Origin: Aristaeella lactis
Lineage (GTDB): Bacteria > Bacillota > Clostridia > Christensenellales > Aristaeellaceae
DNA: 64,000 bases
Direction: 5' to 3'
NCBI RefSeq assembly: GCF_018118585.1
Contig: NZ_CP069421.1
Coordinates: forward strand, 2,790,001-2,854,000
The notes beneath the pieces were generated by a model. That model searched no databases, was not told the origin of the DNA, and worked only from the letters and a program-made list of their open reading frames with translations. The translations under genes and the position numbers were made by a program. Numbering within the stretch: the stretch's first letter is position 1; the number at the start of each line of letters is the position of its first letter. Shown one piece after another: positions 44,853 through 53,274 of the stretch.

Positions 44853-47258
44853 ATGAAAGAGAGAACGCTGCGGGTGCTGGAGTTTACCAGGATCCGCGAG
44901 ATCCTGGCTGAAGGCGCGTTGACGCAAGCCGGGGCAGAGAAGTGCCGGATGCTGGAACCGGCAGATGAGCTGACTGCCGTGCAGGCGCTGCAGGCAGAGA
45001 CAGAAGAAGCTACTGTGATCCTGCAGTATACGGGCGGGCATCCGTTGATCGTTTTCCCGGATATCAAGCCGGCGCTGGTGATCTGTGAGAAAGGCGGAAG
45101 CCTGAGCGCGGGGATGCTGCTGAACGTGGCGGAGCTGCTGCGGGCGAGCCGCGCGGCGCAGGACGCGCTTGTGACCAACCGGGAAAACACGCCGATCCTG
45201 AGGGCGAAGGCGGAAGGCCTGTTTGTATCCCGGAACATTGAAAAGGATATTACGGACGCTATTATTTCCGAAGACGAGATCGCCGACCGGGCCAGCAGTG
45301 AGCTGATGAACATCCGGCGGCACCTGCGCGGCGCGCAGGACCGGATCCGGGAAAAGCTGAACCAGATGATCCACTCCGCGGCTTTGCAGAAGGCCCTGCA
45401 GGATCCGATCATCACGGTAAGAAACAACCGGTATGTGCTGCCGGTAAAGGCGGAATTCCGCTCCAGCGTACCGGGCCTGGTCCATGACCAGAGCTCTTCC
45501 GGCGCGACGCTGTTCATTGAACCCATGACCGCGGTGGAAATGGGCAATGAGCTGAAACAATGGGAACTGAAGGAACAGCAGGAGATTGCCCGGATCCTGG
45601 CGGCGCTGTCCGCTGAAGCCGCGCCTTATGCTTCCGCCATGGCGGAAACACAGGAACAGCTGGCGGAACTGGACTTTATCTTCGCCAAGGGACTGCTGAG
45701 CCGCCGGTTCTTCTGCGTAAGCCCGAAGATGAACAATGAGGGCCACCTGAAGATCATCCGCGGACGGCATCCGCTGATCGATCCGGAGAAGGTTGTACCT
45801 TCCACGATCTGGTTAGGGAAACAGCCCGGCGGGCAGTCCGGCAAAGCCGGAAGCAACGGGGAGGACGAAGAAGGGTTCAATACCCTGATCATTACCGGCC
45901 CGAATACCGGCGGTAAAACCGTAACCCTGAAGACGGTAGGCCTGTTTACCCTGATGGCCCAGGCGGGCCTGCAGGTGCCGGCGGATCCGGGAACGGAACT
46001 GGCGGTATTTGAGCAGGTATTCGCGGATATCGGCGATGAGCAGAGCATCGAGCAGAGCCTCTCCACCTTCTCCGGTCATATGACGAATATTGTGGAGATC
46101 ATGCATGAGGTGACACCCCGTGACCTGGTGCTGTTTGATGAACTGGGTGCCGGAACGGATCCCACGGAAGGCGCCGCGCTGGCCCAGAGCATCCTGACCC
46201 GGCTGCTGCATATCAATGTGCGGACAATGGCAACCACCCACTACAGCGAGCTGAAAGCTTTTGCCCTGACCACGAAGGGTGTGGAAAACGCCTCAGTGGA
46301 ATTTGACGTGGAAACGCTGCGGCCGACCTACCGCCTGTCCATTGGTGTACCCGGAAAGAGCAACGCCTTCGAGATCAGCCGGCGGCTGGGCCTGCCGGAA
46401 AACCTGATCGACGCGGCCCGGGAACTGCTGAGCGGAAATGCGATCCGATTTGAAGACGTGATCGCTAACGCGGAATACCACCGGCAGGTGGCTGAAAAGG
46501 AACGGCAGCTGGCGGAGGAAGCCGGCAGGGAAACCGTACGCCTGCGCAATGAAGCGGAACAGCTGCGCAGGGAGATGGAACAGAAACGGGAGCAGATGCT
46601 GCGCAAGAGCCGTGAGGAAGCGAAGCATATTGTGGACCAGGCAAGGCGTGAAAGCGAGAGCGTAATCGCCGAGCTGAAGAAGATGAAGAAGAACGCGGCG
46701 CAGGGAGACGTTTCCGTGAACGACCTGCGCAGGAGGCTGGATCGGGAAAGCGACGCACTGGCGGAAGGCCTCGGACGCGCTGATCCGGACGGCGGAGAAG
46801 CGCCGAAGACCGTGAAGGAAGGCGACCAGGTGAAGATCCTGACCCTGGGCGTGGAAGGTACAGTGCTGGCCCCGCCGGATGAAAAGGGCGAAGTCCGTCT
46901 GCAGGCGGGAATGATGAAGTTTACGGCGGAACTTTCCCAGCTGCGTCTGATTCGCCAGGCTCCGGTAAAAGAAAAGACTACGGTAAGGGCAAAGACCGGC
47001 ATGATGACCCGGACGGTGAAGAGCGAATGCGACGTACGGGGAATGAACCTGGAAGAGGCCCTGGACGCGGTAAGCCTGTACCTGGATGAGGCGGTGCTGG
47101 CCGGACTGAATGAGGTCTATATCATTCACGGAAAGGGAACCGGCATCCTGCGCACGGGAATCCAGCAGGACCTGCGGAAAAACAAGCACGTGAAGGGCTT
47201 CAGGCGCGGTATGTACGGCGAAGGAGAAGAGGGAGTCACGGTAGTAACGCTGAAGTAA
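44853..47258 (+). CDS. mutS2: endonuclease MutS2
   Basis: A MutS-like ATPase/nuclease; the Firmicutes protein suppresses recombination and, in Bacillus, acts on collided ribosomes. The 801-residue protein shows the N-terminal clamp regions, the ATPase (ITGPNTGGKTVTLKTVGL, DIGDEQSIEQSLSTFSGHM, LFDELGAGTDPTEGAAL), a long Glu/Arg coiled coil (about 520-610), a KOW-like segment and the C-terminal Smr domain (SECDVRGMNLEEALDAVSLY, YIIHGKGTGILRTG). The stop codon lies inside a 16-bp perfect hairpin. Confidence 0.96.
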   Translation: MKERTLRVLEFTRIREILAEGALTQAGAEKCRMLEPADELTAVQALQAETEEATVILQYTGGHPLIVFPDIKPALVICEKGGSLSAGMLLNVAELLRASRAAQDALVTNRENTPILRAKAEGLFVSRNIEKDITDAIISEDEIADRASSELMNIRRHLRGAQDRIREKLNQMIHSAALQKALQDPIITVRNNRYVLPVKAEFRSSVPGLVHDQSSSGATLFIEPMTAVEMGNELKQWELKEQQEIARILAALSAEAAPYASAMAETQEQLAELDFIFAKGLLSRRFFCVSPKMNNEGHLKIIRGRHPLIDPEKVVPSTIWLGKQPGGQSGKAGSNGEDEEGFNTLIITGPNTGGKTVTLKTVGLFTLMAQAGLQVPADPGTELAVFEQVFADIGDEQSIEQSLSTFSGHMTNIVEIMHEVTPRDLVLFDELGAGTDPTEGAALAQSILTRLLHINVRTMATTHYSELKAFALTTKGVENASVEFDVETLRPTYRLSIGVPGKSNAFEISRRLGLPENLIDAARELLSGNAIRFEDVIANAEYHRQVAEKERQLAEEAGRETVRLRNEAEQLRREMEQKREQMLRKSREEAKHIVDQARRESESVIAELKKMKKNAAQGDVSVNDLRRRLDRESDALAEGLGRADPDGGEAPKTVKEGDQVKILTLGVEGTVLAPPDEKGEVRLQAGMMKFTAELSQLRLIRQAPVKEKTTVRAKTGMMTRTVKSECDVRGMNLEEALDAVSLYLDEAVLAGLNEVYIIHGKGTGILRTGIQQDLRKNKHVKGFRRGMYGEGEEGVTVVTLK

Positions 47259-47284
47259 TGCCTCTGGAATTACTTCAGCGTTAC
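47244..47284 (+). repeat. hairpin mirroring the mutS2 stop region
   Basis: GTAACGCTGAAGTAAT (47244-47259, containing the stop TAA), a 9-nt loop and the exact complement at 47269-47284. No T-tract. Confidence 0.9.
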
Positions 47285-47286
47285 AG

Positions 47287-47321
47287 GTAGAAAGTAGGAG
47301 GTAGGAGGTAGGAAGTAAAAG
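47287..47321 (+). repeat. heptad tandem repeat
   Basis: Five consecutive 7-mers (GTAGAAA, GTAGGAG, GTAGGAG, GTAGGAA, GTAAAAG) directly after the mutS2 hairpin. Confidence 0.75.
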
Positions 47322-47397
47322 TTCTACTTCTTCAAATACCCCGGATAGACTACTTCAGAATATGTCATTATGAATTGATAACGACGGAGGAGTTAAT

Positions 47398-48093
47398 GTG
47401 AAGGACAGGCCGTACATCCTTGTGGTGGATGATGATCCGAACATCAGCAGGCTGGAACAGCTGTACCTGGAGAAGGAAAACTATGAGGTACAGGTGGCGG
47501 CGGATGGAAACCAGGCGATTGAAATGTTCAGCAAACTGCCGCCGGACCTGGTGCTGCTGGATGTGATGCTGCCCGGTGCTGACGGATATGAAGTGCTGAA
47601 GACGATCCGGAAGAGCGGAAGTATTCCGGTGATCATGGTGACAGCAAAGGGTGAAACCTTTGACAAGGTATTGTGCCTGGAACTGGGAGCGGATGACTAT
47701 ATCGTCAAACCTTTTGACGGAAAAGAGCTGACTGCCCGGGTAAAGGCGGTGCTTCGCAGGGCCCGCGGAAACGATGAAGAACAGGCGGGGAACCTTTCCT
47801 TCCCGGGCCTGACCGTGAGCCTGAAGGAATATGACGTGCACTATGAGGGAAAACGGCTGGAGATGCCGCCGAAGGAACTGGAAGTGCTTTACTTCCTGGC
47901 ATCCCATCCGAACCAGGTGTTCACGCGGGAACAGCTGCTGAGCCAGATCTGGGGTTATGATTTCTTCGGCGACAGCCGGACGGTGGATGTGCACATCAAA
48001 CGGCTCCGGGAAAAACTGACAGACAGCGAGAAGTACGGCTGGACCCTGTACACGGTGAGAGGGATAGGGTACAAGTTTTCTACCGACCGGTAG
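47398..48093 (+). CDS. OmpR/PhoB-family response regulator
   Basis: The 231-residue protein has a receiver domain (1-120: acidic DDDPN, phosphoacceptor in LVLLDVMLPGADGYEV, MVTAKGE, and the Lys of DYIVKPFDGKEL) and a winged-helix DNA-binding domain (about 130-230: FTREQLLSQIWGYDFFGDSR, then TVDVHIKRLREKL). GTG at 47398 has GGAGGAG upstream. It pairs with the histidine kinase at 48278. The stop TAG is in the right arm of an 18-bp hairpin, and a repeat-flanked segment separates the two genes. Confidence 0.93.
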   Translation: MKDRPYILVVDDDPNISRLEQLYLEKENYEVQVAADGNQAIEMFSKLPPDLVLLDVMLPGADGYEVLKTIRKSGSIPVIMVTAKGETFDKVLCLELGADDYIVKPFDGKELTARVKAVLRRARGNDEEQAGNLSFPGLTVSLKEYDVHYEGKRLEMPPKELEVLYFLASHPNQVFTREQLLSQIWGYDFFGDSRTVDVHIKRLREKLTDSEKYGWTLYTVRGIGYKFSTDR

Positions 48094-48105
48094 AAAATTT
48101 GTACC
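48068..48105 (+). repeat. hairpin mirroring the response regulator stop region
   Basis: An 18-nt arm (48068-48085) and its complement (48088-48105), with one G-U pair and a 2-nt loop. The stop codon (48091-48093) is in the right arm. AT-rich repeats follow directly. Confidence 0.9.
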
Positions 48106-48259
48106 AATGCAGAATGCAGAATTCAGAATGCAGAATGAAATGGTTATAACTGATATACCGGGTTTGGAATGAACGGGACTGATCAGGTAAATGTAAGTGT
48201 GGAAATGCGGAAGAATAAACACTATATAATTCTGAATTCTGAATTCTGCATTCTGCATT
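48106..48259. mobile_element. 154-bp MITE-like segment with 24-bp perfect inverted ends
   Basis: 48106-48129 and 48236-48259 are exact reverse complements (built from AATGCAG/AATTCAG units), flanking 106 bp without a gene. No transposase and no clear target duplication is seen, so it could also be two repeats inserted in opposite orientation. Confidence 0.5.
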
Positions 48260-48277
48260 AATCTTGGGGGTGAGACT

Positions 48278-49702
48278 ATGTTTGCGCGGATTATGGCGGT
48301 GGTTATGGCGGTGATTCTGCTGACCACGGTCTGCCTTTCTGCGGTCTGGTGGATGACACTGAGAAACCAGCAGATTGACGCGCGGCTGGATCATCTGATC
48401 TCTGAGGCGGAGAAGATCGCCTACCTGGCCGGCAACCTAAACGGTGACAGTCTGATGGACACCAGGTGGGACCGGGACAGTGAAACGAGAAAAACACTGA
48501 ACAATATCGCTGACAGGGTCGGCCGTGAATTCGGCGCGTATATCACAGTGCTTGACCGGACCGGTGGTGTGATGACTTATACGCCGGTAGCCGGTGATGA
48601 ATATCCTGAGTTTATGAACAGCCTGAATGAAGCACTCCCGCGGATCCTTTCCGGAGAGACAATCCGGGTACGTTCGGAAAGCGGAGAAGCCCCCACGTTT
48701 ACGGTGGGTGTTCCCTTCGAGATGGGCGGCGTGGTAACCGGCGCGGTATTCATCCGTACACAGGCGCAGAGAATTGAGTCCGGACTGGGTGAGATCCTGT
48801 GGAGGGTCGTGGTTCTTGCGGCGGCGGTGACGGCTTTGACCGGTGTGGTGGTGTTCCTGTTCGTACGCCGGCGGCTGAAACCGCTGAAGCAGCTGGAAGC
48901 AGCCGCGGCCACCATTGCGGAGGGAGATTTCTCCGTACAGGTGGATGAGAAGAAGGGAGACCCGGAACTGCGTGAACTCAGCGGCGCGTTCAATACGATG
49001 ACGAAAAAACTGCAGGGCGTGGAGACCAACCGCCGGGAGTTCGTGGCCAATGTAAGCCATGAACTGCGCAGCCCGATCACCAGTATCAAGGGCTTTGCGG
49101 AAGGAATGGCGGACGGCGTGATCCCTGAAGAGGAACAGCCTAAATACCTGCGGCTTGTGGCGGATGAGAGCAAACGCCTGAGCGGCCTGATCGATGACCT
49201 GCTTGCGCTGAGCCGGCTGGAGCGGGATGACGCGAAACCGGAACTGTCCACCTTTGATATCAATGAGATGCTCCGCCGGGCGGTGATCTGCCGGATGAAT
49301 GACCTGGACGCGAAAAAGATCGATATCAGCTGTGAGTTTGAGGAAGACCAGTGCCAGGTGCAGGCGGACAGCGACCGCATTGAGCAGGTGGTGATCAACC
49401 TGCTGGACAATGCGATCAAGTTCACGCCCGAGGGCGGGAAGATCACCCTGGAATCCGGAACGAAGAACGGGATCGCGGAAATCACTGTCCGGGACAGCGG
49501 ATGCGGCATCGTGCCGGAGGACCGGGACCGGATCTTTGACCGCTTCTTTACGGCTGACCGGGCACATACCGCCGGAAAGGGAACCGGCCTGGGCCTGAGC
49601 ATCTGCAAGCGGATCATGGAAATGCACGGGCAGAGCATCCGGCTTCTGGATACAGAAGAAGGCGCCGCTTTCCGGTTCACCCTGCAAAAGGCTGTCCATT
49701 AA
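48278..49702 (+). CDS. sensor histidine kinase
   Basis: The 474-residue membrane kinase has TM1 (about 3-27), an extracellular sensor of about 140 residues, TM2 (about 170-192), a HAMP domain (RRLKPLKQLEAAAATIAEGD), HisKA with the phosphorylated His in FVANVSHELRSPI, and HATPase (VINLLDNAIKFTPEGG, DSGCGIVPEDRDRIFDRF, GTGLGLSICKRIME). The ATG follows GGGGGTGA. It forms a two-component pair with the regulator upstream; signal and targets are unknown. Confidence 0.93.
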   Translation: MFARIMAVVMAVILLTTVCLSAVWWMTLRNQQIDARLDHLISEAEKIAYLAGNLNGDSLMDTRWDRDSETRKTLNNIADRVGREFGAYITVLDRTGGVMTYTPVAGDEYPEFMNSLNEALPRILSGETIRVRSESGEAPTFTVGVPFEMGGVVTGAVFIRTQAQRIESGLGEILWRVVVLAAAVTALTGVVVFLFVRRRLKPLKQLEAAAATIAEGDFSVQVDEKKGDPELRELSGAFNTMTKKLQGVETNRREFVANVSHELRSPITSIKGFAEGMADGVIPEEEQPKYLRLVADESKRLSGLIDDLLALSRLERDDAKPELSTFDINEMLRRAVICRMNDLDAKKIDISCEFEEDQCQVQADSDRIEQVVINLLDNAIKFTPEGGKITLESGTKNGIAEITVRDSGCGIVPEDRDRIFDRFFTADRAHTAGKGTGLGLSICKRIMEMHGQSIRLLDTEEGAAFRFTLQKAVH

Positions 49703-49717
49703 GGATCTGAAATCCGG

Positions 49718-49777
49718 TTCCGAATGTTGCCGGCAGGGGAGCCACTTGCCCGCGAATGACTTCGCAACATTCCGGAA
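49718..49777 (+). terminator. long imperfect hairpin after the kinase gene
   Basis: TTCC-GAATGTTGC (49718-49730) pairs with GCAACATTC-CGGAA (49764-49777), with one bulge and a weaker stem (GGCAGG/CTTGCC) inside. No T-run, so termination is not certain. Confidence 0.5.
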
Positions 49778-49814
49778 TTGTATGTACTCTTTGCGCACTA
49801 AGAGCCTCCAGCAC

Positions 49815-49842
49815 TTGACGAAAAAGGAAAAAGTTGTATCAT
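49815..49842 (+). promoter_or_regulatory. promoter of the shikimate kinase gene
   Basis: TTGACG (49815-49820), 16 bp, TATCAT (49837-49842). Confidence 0.65.
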
Positions 49843-49890
49843 CTTGAAGATGAACAAGACAACGATACCGGCGGGAAGGAGGACCACAGC

Positions 49891-50397
49891 GTGGAAAAGC
49901 ATCTGTTTCTGATCGGCATGCAGGGCTGCGGAAAAAGCAGTCTGGGCAAGCGTACAGCGAAGGAGACCGGTGTTCCGTTCGCGGATACCGATGCTATCGT
50001 GGCCCAGAGTGCCGGCGGTACGGTGAACGAGTTTTTTGAAAAATACGGAGAAGAAACATTCCGGCGGGCGGAAACCAACGTGCTGGCCGCGCTGACCTAT
50101 GCCCGTCCGATGATCATCTCCACCGGCGGGGGCACCGTGATGAATCCGGTAAACCGCCATATCATGCGGACCTGGGGCACGATCGTGCTGATCGACCGTC
50201 CGCTGGAAGATATCCTGAGCGACATCAAGCTGGACCGTCGACCTACCCTGCGGGACGGGGGCCTGGCGGAAGTGGAACGGGTCTATCACGAGCGGCTCCC
50301 GATATACCGCGAACTGGCAGACATCACCCTGAGGAATGACCAGGGATATCATATGGCGGTGTACATCCTGACCCGGCTGGTCCGGGAAAGGCTCTGA
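49891..50397 (+). CDS. aroK: shikimate kinase
   Basis: Phosphorylates shikimate in the chorismate pathway. The 168-residue protein has the P-loop LIGMQGCGKSSLGKRTA, DTDAIVAQSAGGTVNEFFE, the FRRAETNVL and STGGGTVMNP substrate-binding blocks and the LID-region RRPTLRDGG. GTG at 49891 has AAGGAGG upstream; the residues before it are unlike the family. No other aromatic-pathway gene is in the window. Confidence 0.88.
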   Translation: MEKHLFLIGMQGCGKSSLGKRTAKETGVPFADTDAIVAQSAGGTVNEFFEKYGEETFRRAETNVLAALTYARPMIISTGGGTVMNPVNRHIMRTWGTIVLIDRPLEDILSDIKLDRRPTLRDGGLAEVERVYHERLPIYRELADITLRNDQGYHMAVYILTRLVRERL

Positions 50398-50420
50398 CCG
50401 CGGAAAGCAGGAAGAGAACA

Positions 50421-51248
50421 ATGGATTATCAGTTTGACCTGGTGGGCAAGATCGGCAGCATGGCGCTGATCCGGCAGGAAGACCGGGATATTGACTACAA
50501 CATTTTTTCCAGGATCGGATCGGAACTGAAGCCCGGCATGATCTGGGTTACCAGCGGCGCGACGGAGATCGGCCGCCTGGACTATATCAAGCGGACCGGA
50601 TGTGAACTGAGCGGAGATCCGGACCAGGATAAAGCAGACTACGCTGCCCAGGGGCAGACCATCCTGATGCAGAACTACCGGCAGTTTATTCCGCCGGAAT
50701 ACGGTATCCGCCAGATCCTGGTGGAGCACACACATTTCAACGACCCGGAAAAGAGCGAGCATATCCGCGCGCTGCTGATCCGTGCCGCACGGCAGAAAAC
50801 CATTCCGATCGTGAACTATAACGACCCGGTATCCGACGAGGAAAACCGGAAGATGGAACTGGCTGCCCGGCGGGAAAAGGGCGAGGAAGTTCACGAGTGC
50901 GTGGATAACGATGAAACCGCCGCGGTGATCGCGGGCCTGGTGAAGGCGAAGACGCTGGTGCTGATGACTTCCACGGAAGGCATTTACCAGGACCGGCGGG
51001 ATCCGAACACGCTGGTGCGTGACGTGATCGGCAAAACCTACGAAGAAGTGGAACGCAAGGTGCGGGAACTGCAGAATGCCTGCATCGGTGCCAGCCGCGC
51101 CGGGGCGAACGGTGCCCGGGCCAAGCTGGAATACGCGCTGAGCTGCGTGAAGGGCGGAACCACCGTGATTATCGGTCATGCCCGCCACCGGCTGAGCGAC
51201 CTGAAAGAGGGAAGGGTGCCCTGTACCCGAATCGGTGTGGATGCCTGA
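50421..51248 (+). CDS. amino-acid kinase family protein, ProB-like
   Basis: A 275-residue amino-acid kinase fold without a PUA domain. Similar blocks in glutamate 5-kinase are VTSGAxxxGR (here WVTSGATEIGRL), the ND-x-x-AA motif (DNDETAAVIAGLV), LLTD-x-GLY (LMTSTEGIYQDR) and G-x-GGM-x-TK (GASRAGANGARAKLEYA). The last block is altered, and UMP/aspartokinase-type relatives share the fold, so the substrate is uncertain. No proA is nearby. It begins 23 bases after aroK. Confidence 0.65.
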   Translation: MDYQFDLVGKIGSMALIRQEDRDIDYNIFSRIGSELKPGMIWVTSGATEIGRLDYIKRTGCELSGDPDQDKADYAAQGQTILMQNYRQFIPPEYGIRQILVEHTHFNDPEKSEHIRALLIRAARQKTIPIVNYNDPVSDEENRKMELAARREKGEEVHECVDNDETAAVIAGLVKAKTLVLMTSTEGIYQDRRDPNTLVRDVIGKTYEEVERKVRELQNACIGASRAGANGARAKLEYALSCVKGGTTVIIGHARHRLSDLKEGRVPCTRIGVDA

Positions 51249-51264
51249 CCCGGGGAGACAGAGG

Positions 51265-52512
51265 ATGAGCGGATCATCAATGGATACAATCCTCCTGGAA
51301 GGCCTGCGGTTCTTTACCCGGGACACGGCTATCCTGGAAGGTGTTTCCGCGGCATGCGGCGCCGGAAACAGAACAGCCCTGGCGATGGACGGAGCTGTCC
51401 GGGAGGACAGCGTTTTTGACCTGGCCAGCGTGACCAAGCTGTTTACGGGCCTGTGTACCATGAAACTGAATGAAGAAGGCCTGCTGGATCCCGGCAGGCC
51501 TGTTTTTTCATACGATCCGAGGTTCCGGTTCCTGAAGGAGACCACGGTGTGGGACCTGATGACCTTCGCGGTCACGGTCCGGACGCCTGTCCGCCTGGAC
51601 AGGTGCGCCGACCGGGAAAGCGCCATGGAGGCGCTGTTTGCCTCCACAGCCGCGCCCCATGAGGATGTGCGCCGGATCTATTCCGATATTCCGGCGATGA
51701 TCCTCAAGTATGTGCTGGAAGCGGCGGCCGGGATGCCTTTTATGGACTGTGTGCGAAAACTGGTCCTGGAGCCGGCGGGCATGACGGAAACCTGGGCTTT
51801 GGTTCCTTCGGAACGATTAAAGGACTGCCAGTGCTATGACCGGGAGCACCGGATCGAGAACGGGCGGTGGATCCTCCGGGAAGGATGGAAAGCCGGGGTG
51901 CCGCATGATCCCAAAGCGGCGGTGCTGCAGGGAGACACGGGCGACCTGTGCGGACACGCGGGGCTGTTTTCCACCCGCGGGGATATGGTGCGCTTCTGCC
52001 GGGCAGTGCTGGACCGGAAGATTGTCGGGGAGGAATCCCTGCGGGAGATGGCGGTCAACCGGACTGGACGGAGACGCGCGAACGGCGCATGGACGCAGTT
52101 CCTCGGCATTCAGTGCTATGTGCGCCATCCGGATCAGTACTATTCGGAGATCCCACGGTATATGGGACATCGGGCATTTGGCATCGGCGGATTTACGGGA
52201 AACCATGTATCCGTGGATCCGGAGCGGAACATTTTTGCGGTGTTCCTGGGAAACCGGGTGCTGAACCGGCTGACGGTCCTGGTACCGGAGGAAGGAAAAG
52301 GACTCACGGACTACGGGTTGAACCCGGACGGAAGCGGATGCTTCCGCTGGCGGGACGGAGAAGTGATTCCTTCCTCGGTGAAATATGTGCACCAGAAAGA
52401 CGGACACTTTCATAAAGCAATTGCGGAAACGATGAATCTCGAAGAGATTCCATTTAATTCAGAATTCAGAATTATAAAATGTCTGACCGGCCGGGAAACA
52501 ACCATCGATTAA
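51265..52512 (+). CDS. beta-lactamase-fold serine hydrolase
   Basis: A 415-residue cytoplasmic (no signal peptide) class C-like serine hydrolase. The active-site S-x-x-K is in DLASVTKLFTGL; YSD stands in for Y-x-N; and HAGLFST lies at the usual K-T-G position. Such proteins are mostly esterases or amidases rather than beta-lactamases. The best start is ATG 51265, with GGGGAGA upstream. The C-terminal NSEFRI stretch translates an AT-rich repeat, so the end may be repeat-derived. Confidence 0.8.
   Translation: MSGSSMDTILLEGLRFFTRDTAILEGVSAACGAGNRTALAMDGAVREDSVFDLASVTKLFTGLCTMKLNEEGLLDPGRPVFSYDPRFRFLKETTVWDLMTFAVTVRTPVRLDRCADRESAMEALFASTAAPHEDVRRIYSDIPAMILKYVLEAAAGMPFMDCVRKLVLEPAGMTETWALVPSERLKDCQCYDREHRIENGRWILREGWKAGVPHDPKAAVLQGDTGDLCGHAGLFSTRGDMVRFCRAVLDRKIVGEESLREMAVNRTGRRRANGAWTQFLGIQCYVRHPDQYYSEIPRYMGHRAFGIGGFTGNHVSVDPERNIFAVFLGNRVLNRLTVLVPEEGKGLTDYGLNPDGSGCFRWRDGEVIPSSVKYVHQKDGHFHKAIAETMNLEEIPFNSEFRIIKCLTGRETTID
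52457..52474. repeat. AT-rich repeat inside the serine hydrolase gene
   Basis: AATTCAGAATTCAGAATT is read as NSEFRI, about 18 codons before the stop. A second AT-rich run (TTATGAATTATGAATTGTGA) lies in the intergenic region at 52593-52624. Confidence 0.8.
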
Positions 52513-52656
52513 GACAACTGGCTGCGTGAAGGCATAATTGAACAGAAAACTGTAAGTAAACTGCTTGCTGATCAGCTTCCATAACATTATTTCATTATGA
52601 ATTATGAATTGTGAATCATGAATTCCCTTTACTGTCTACAGACTTATAAAACAATA

Positions 52657-52685
52657 TTGAATCTCCCCGGTTTCTGTGTTATACT
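52657..52685 (+). promoter_or_regulatory. promoter of the ctsR operon
   Basis: TTGAAT (52657-52662), 17 bp, TATACT (52680-52685). Confidence 0.88.
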
Positions 52686-52690
52686 CAATA

Positions 52691-52707
52691 GGTCAAAGAT
52701 AGTCAGA
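52691..52707 (+). promoter_or_regulatory. CtsR operator
   Basis: GGTCAAAGATAGTCAGA closely matches the CtsR heptad direct repeat (GGTCAAA-NAN-RGTCAAA) and overlaps the expected transcription start. An inverted half-site TTTGAC lies at 52718-52723. Confidence 0.88.
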
Positions 52708-52738
52708 GAATGATGCTTTGACGAGGGGAGGGTGTATC

Positions 52739-53209
52739 ATGCGTTTGAGTGATTCCATAGAGCAGTTTATCAAGGAGCTTCTGAATGAGGAATCCACGGA
52801 AGTGGAACTGAAGCGGAATGAACTGGCGGAATATTTCGGCTGCGCGCCGAGCCAGATTAACTATGTGCTGGCGACCCGCTTTTCCCCGGATCACGGATAC
52901 CTGACTGAAAGCCGCAGGGGCGGCGGAGGATATATCCGGATCGTCCGGGTGGTTCAGGCCGGGTCACAGCGGCTGATGTACCTGGTGAATGACCGGATCG
53001 GGGACAGCCTGGAAGAGGAAGAATGCATCCGGCTGATCAGCCAGCTGAAGGAGCAGCGGATCGTAACAGCGGATGAGGCTGCCCTGATGGCTTCGTCTAT
53101 CAGCAGCCGCGCGCTGGCTGTGCCGGTTCCTGACGCGCTGAAGAATGCCATGAGGGCAAAGATGATGAAATCCATGCTGATGACCATCGCGGCGAGAAAC
53201 AGGAAATGA
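52739..53209 (+). CDS. ctsR: transcriptional repressor CtsR
   Basis: CtsR represses the clp heat-shock genes and loses DNA binding on heat or stress. The 156-residue protein has the N-terminal winged helix (SDSIEQFIKELLNEE, PSQINYVLATRF, and the glycine wing RRGGGGYIRIVR) and the C-terminal dimer domain (ITADEAALM-like VTADEAALMASSI). ATG at 52739 has GGGAGGG upstream. With a CtsR box in its own promoter it is expected to be autoregulated. Confidence 0.95.
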   Translation: MRLSDSIEQFIKELLNEESTEVELKRNELAEYFGCAPSQINYVLATRFSPDHGYLTESRRGGGGYIRIVRVVQAGSQRLMYLVNDRIGDSLEEEECIRLISQLKEQRIVTADEAALMASSISSRALAVPVPDALKNAMRAKMMKSMLMTIAARNRK

Positions 53210-53274
53210 AAAACAATTAACAATTAAGAATGAACAATTAATGGCAGACTGCAACGAGGAAAAGAGGCGATAAT

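Noticed and set aside
48106-48259. CRISPR-like repeats in the AT-rich regions
   Set aside because: Units are direct or inverted simple repeats without uniform spacers and without cas genes.
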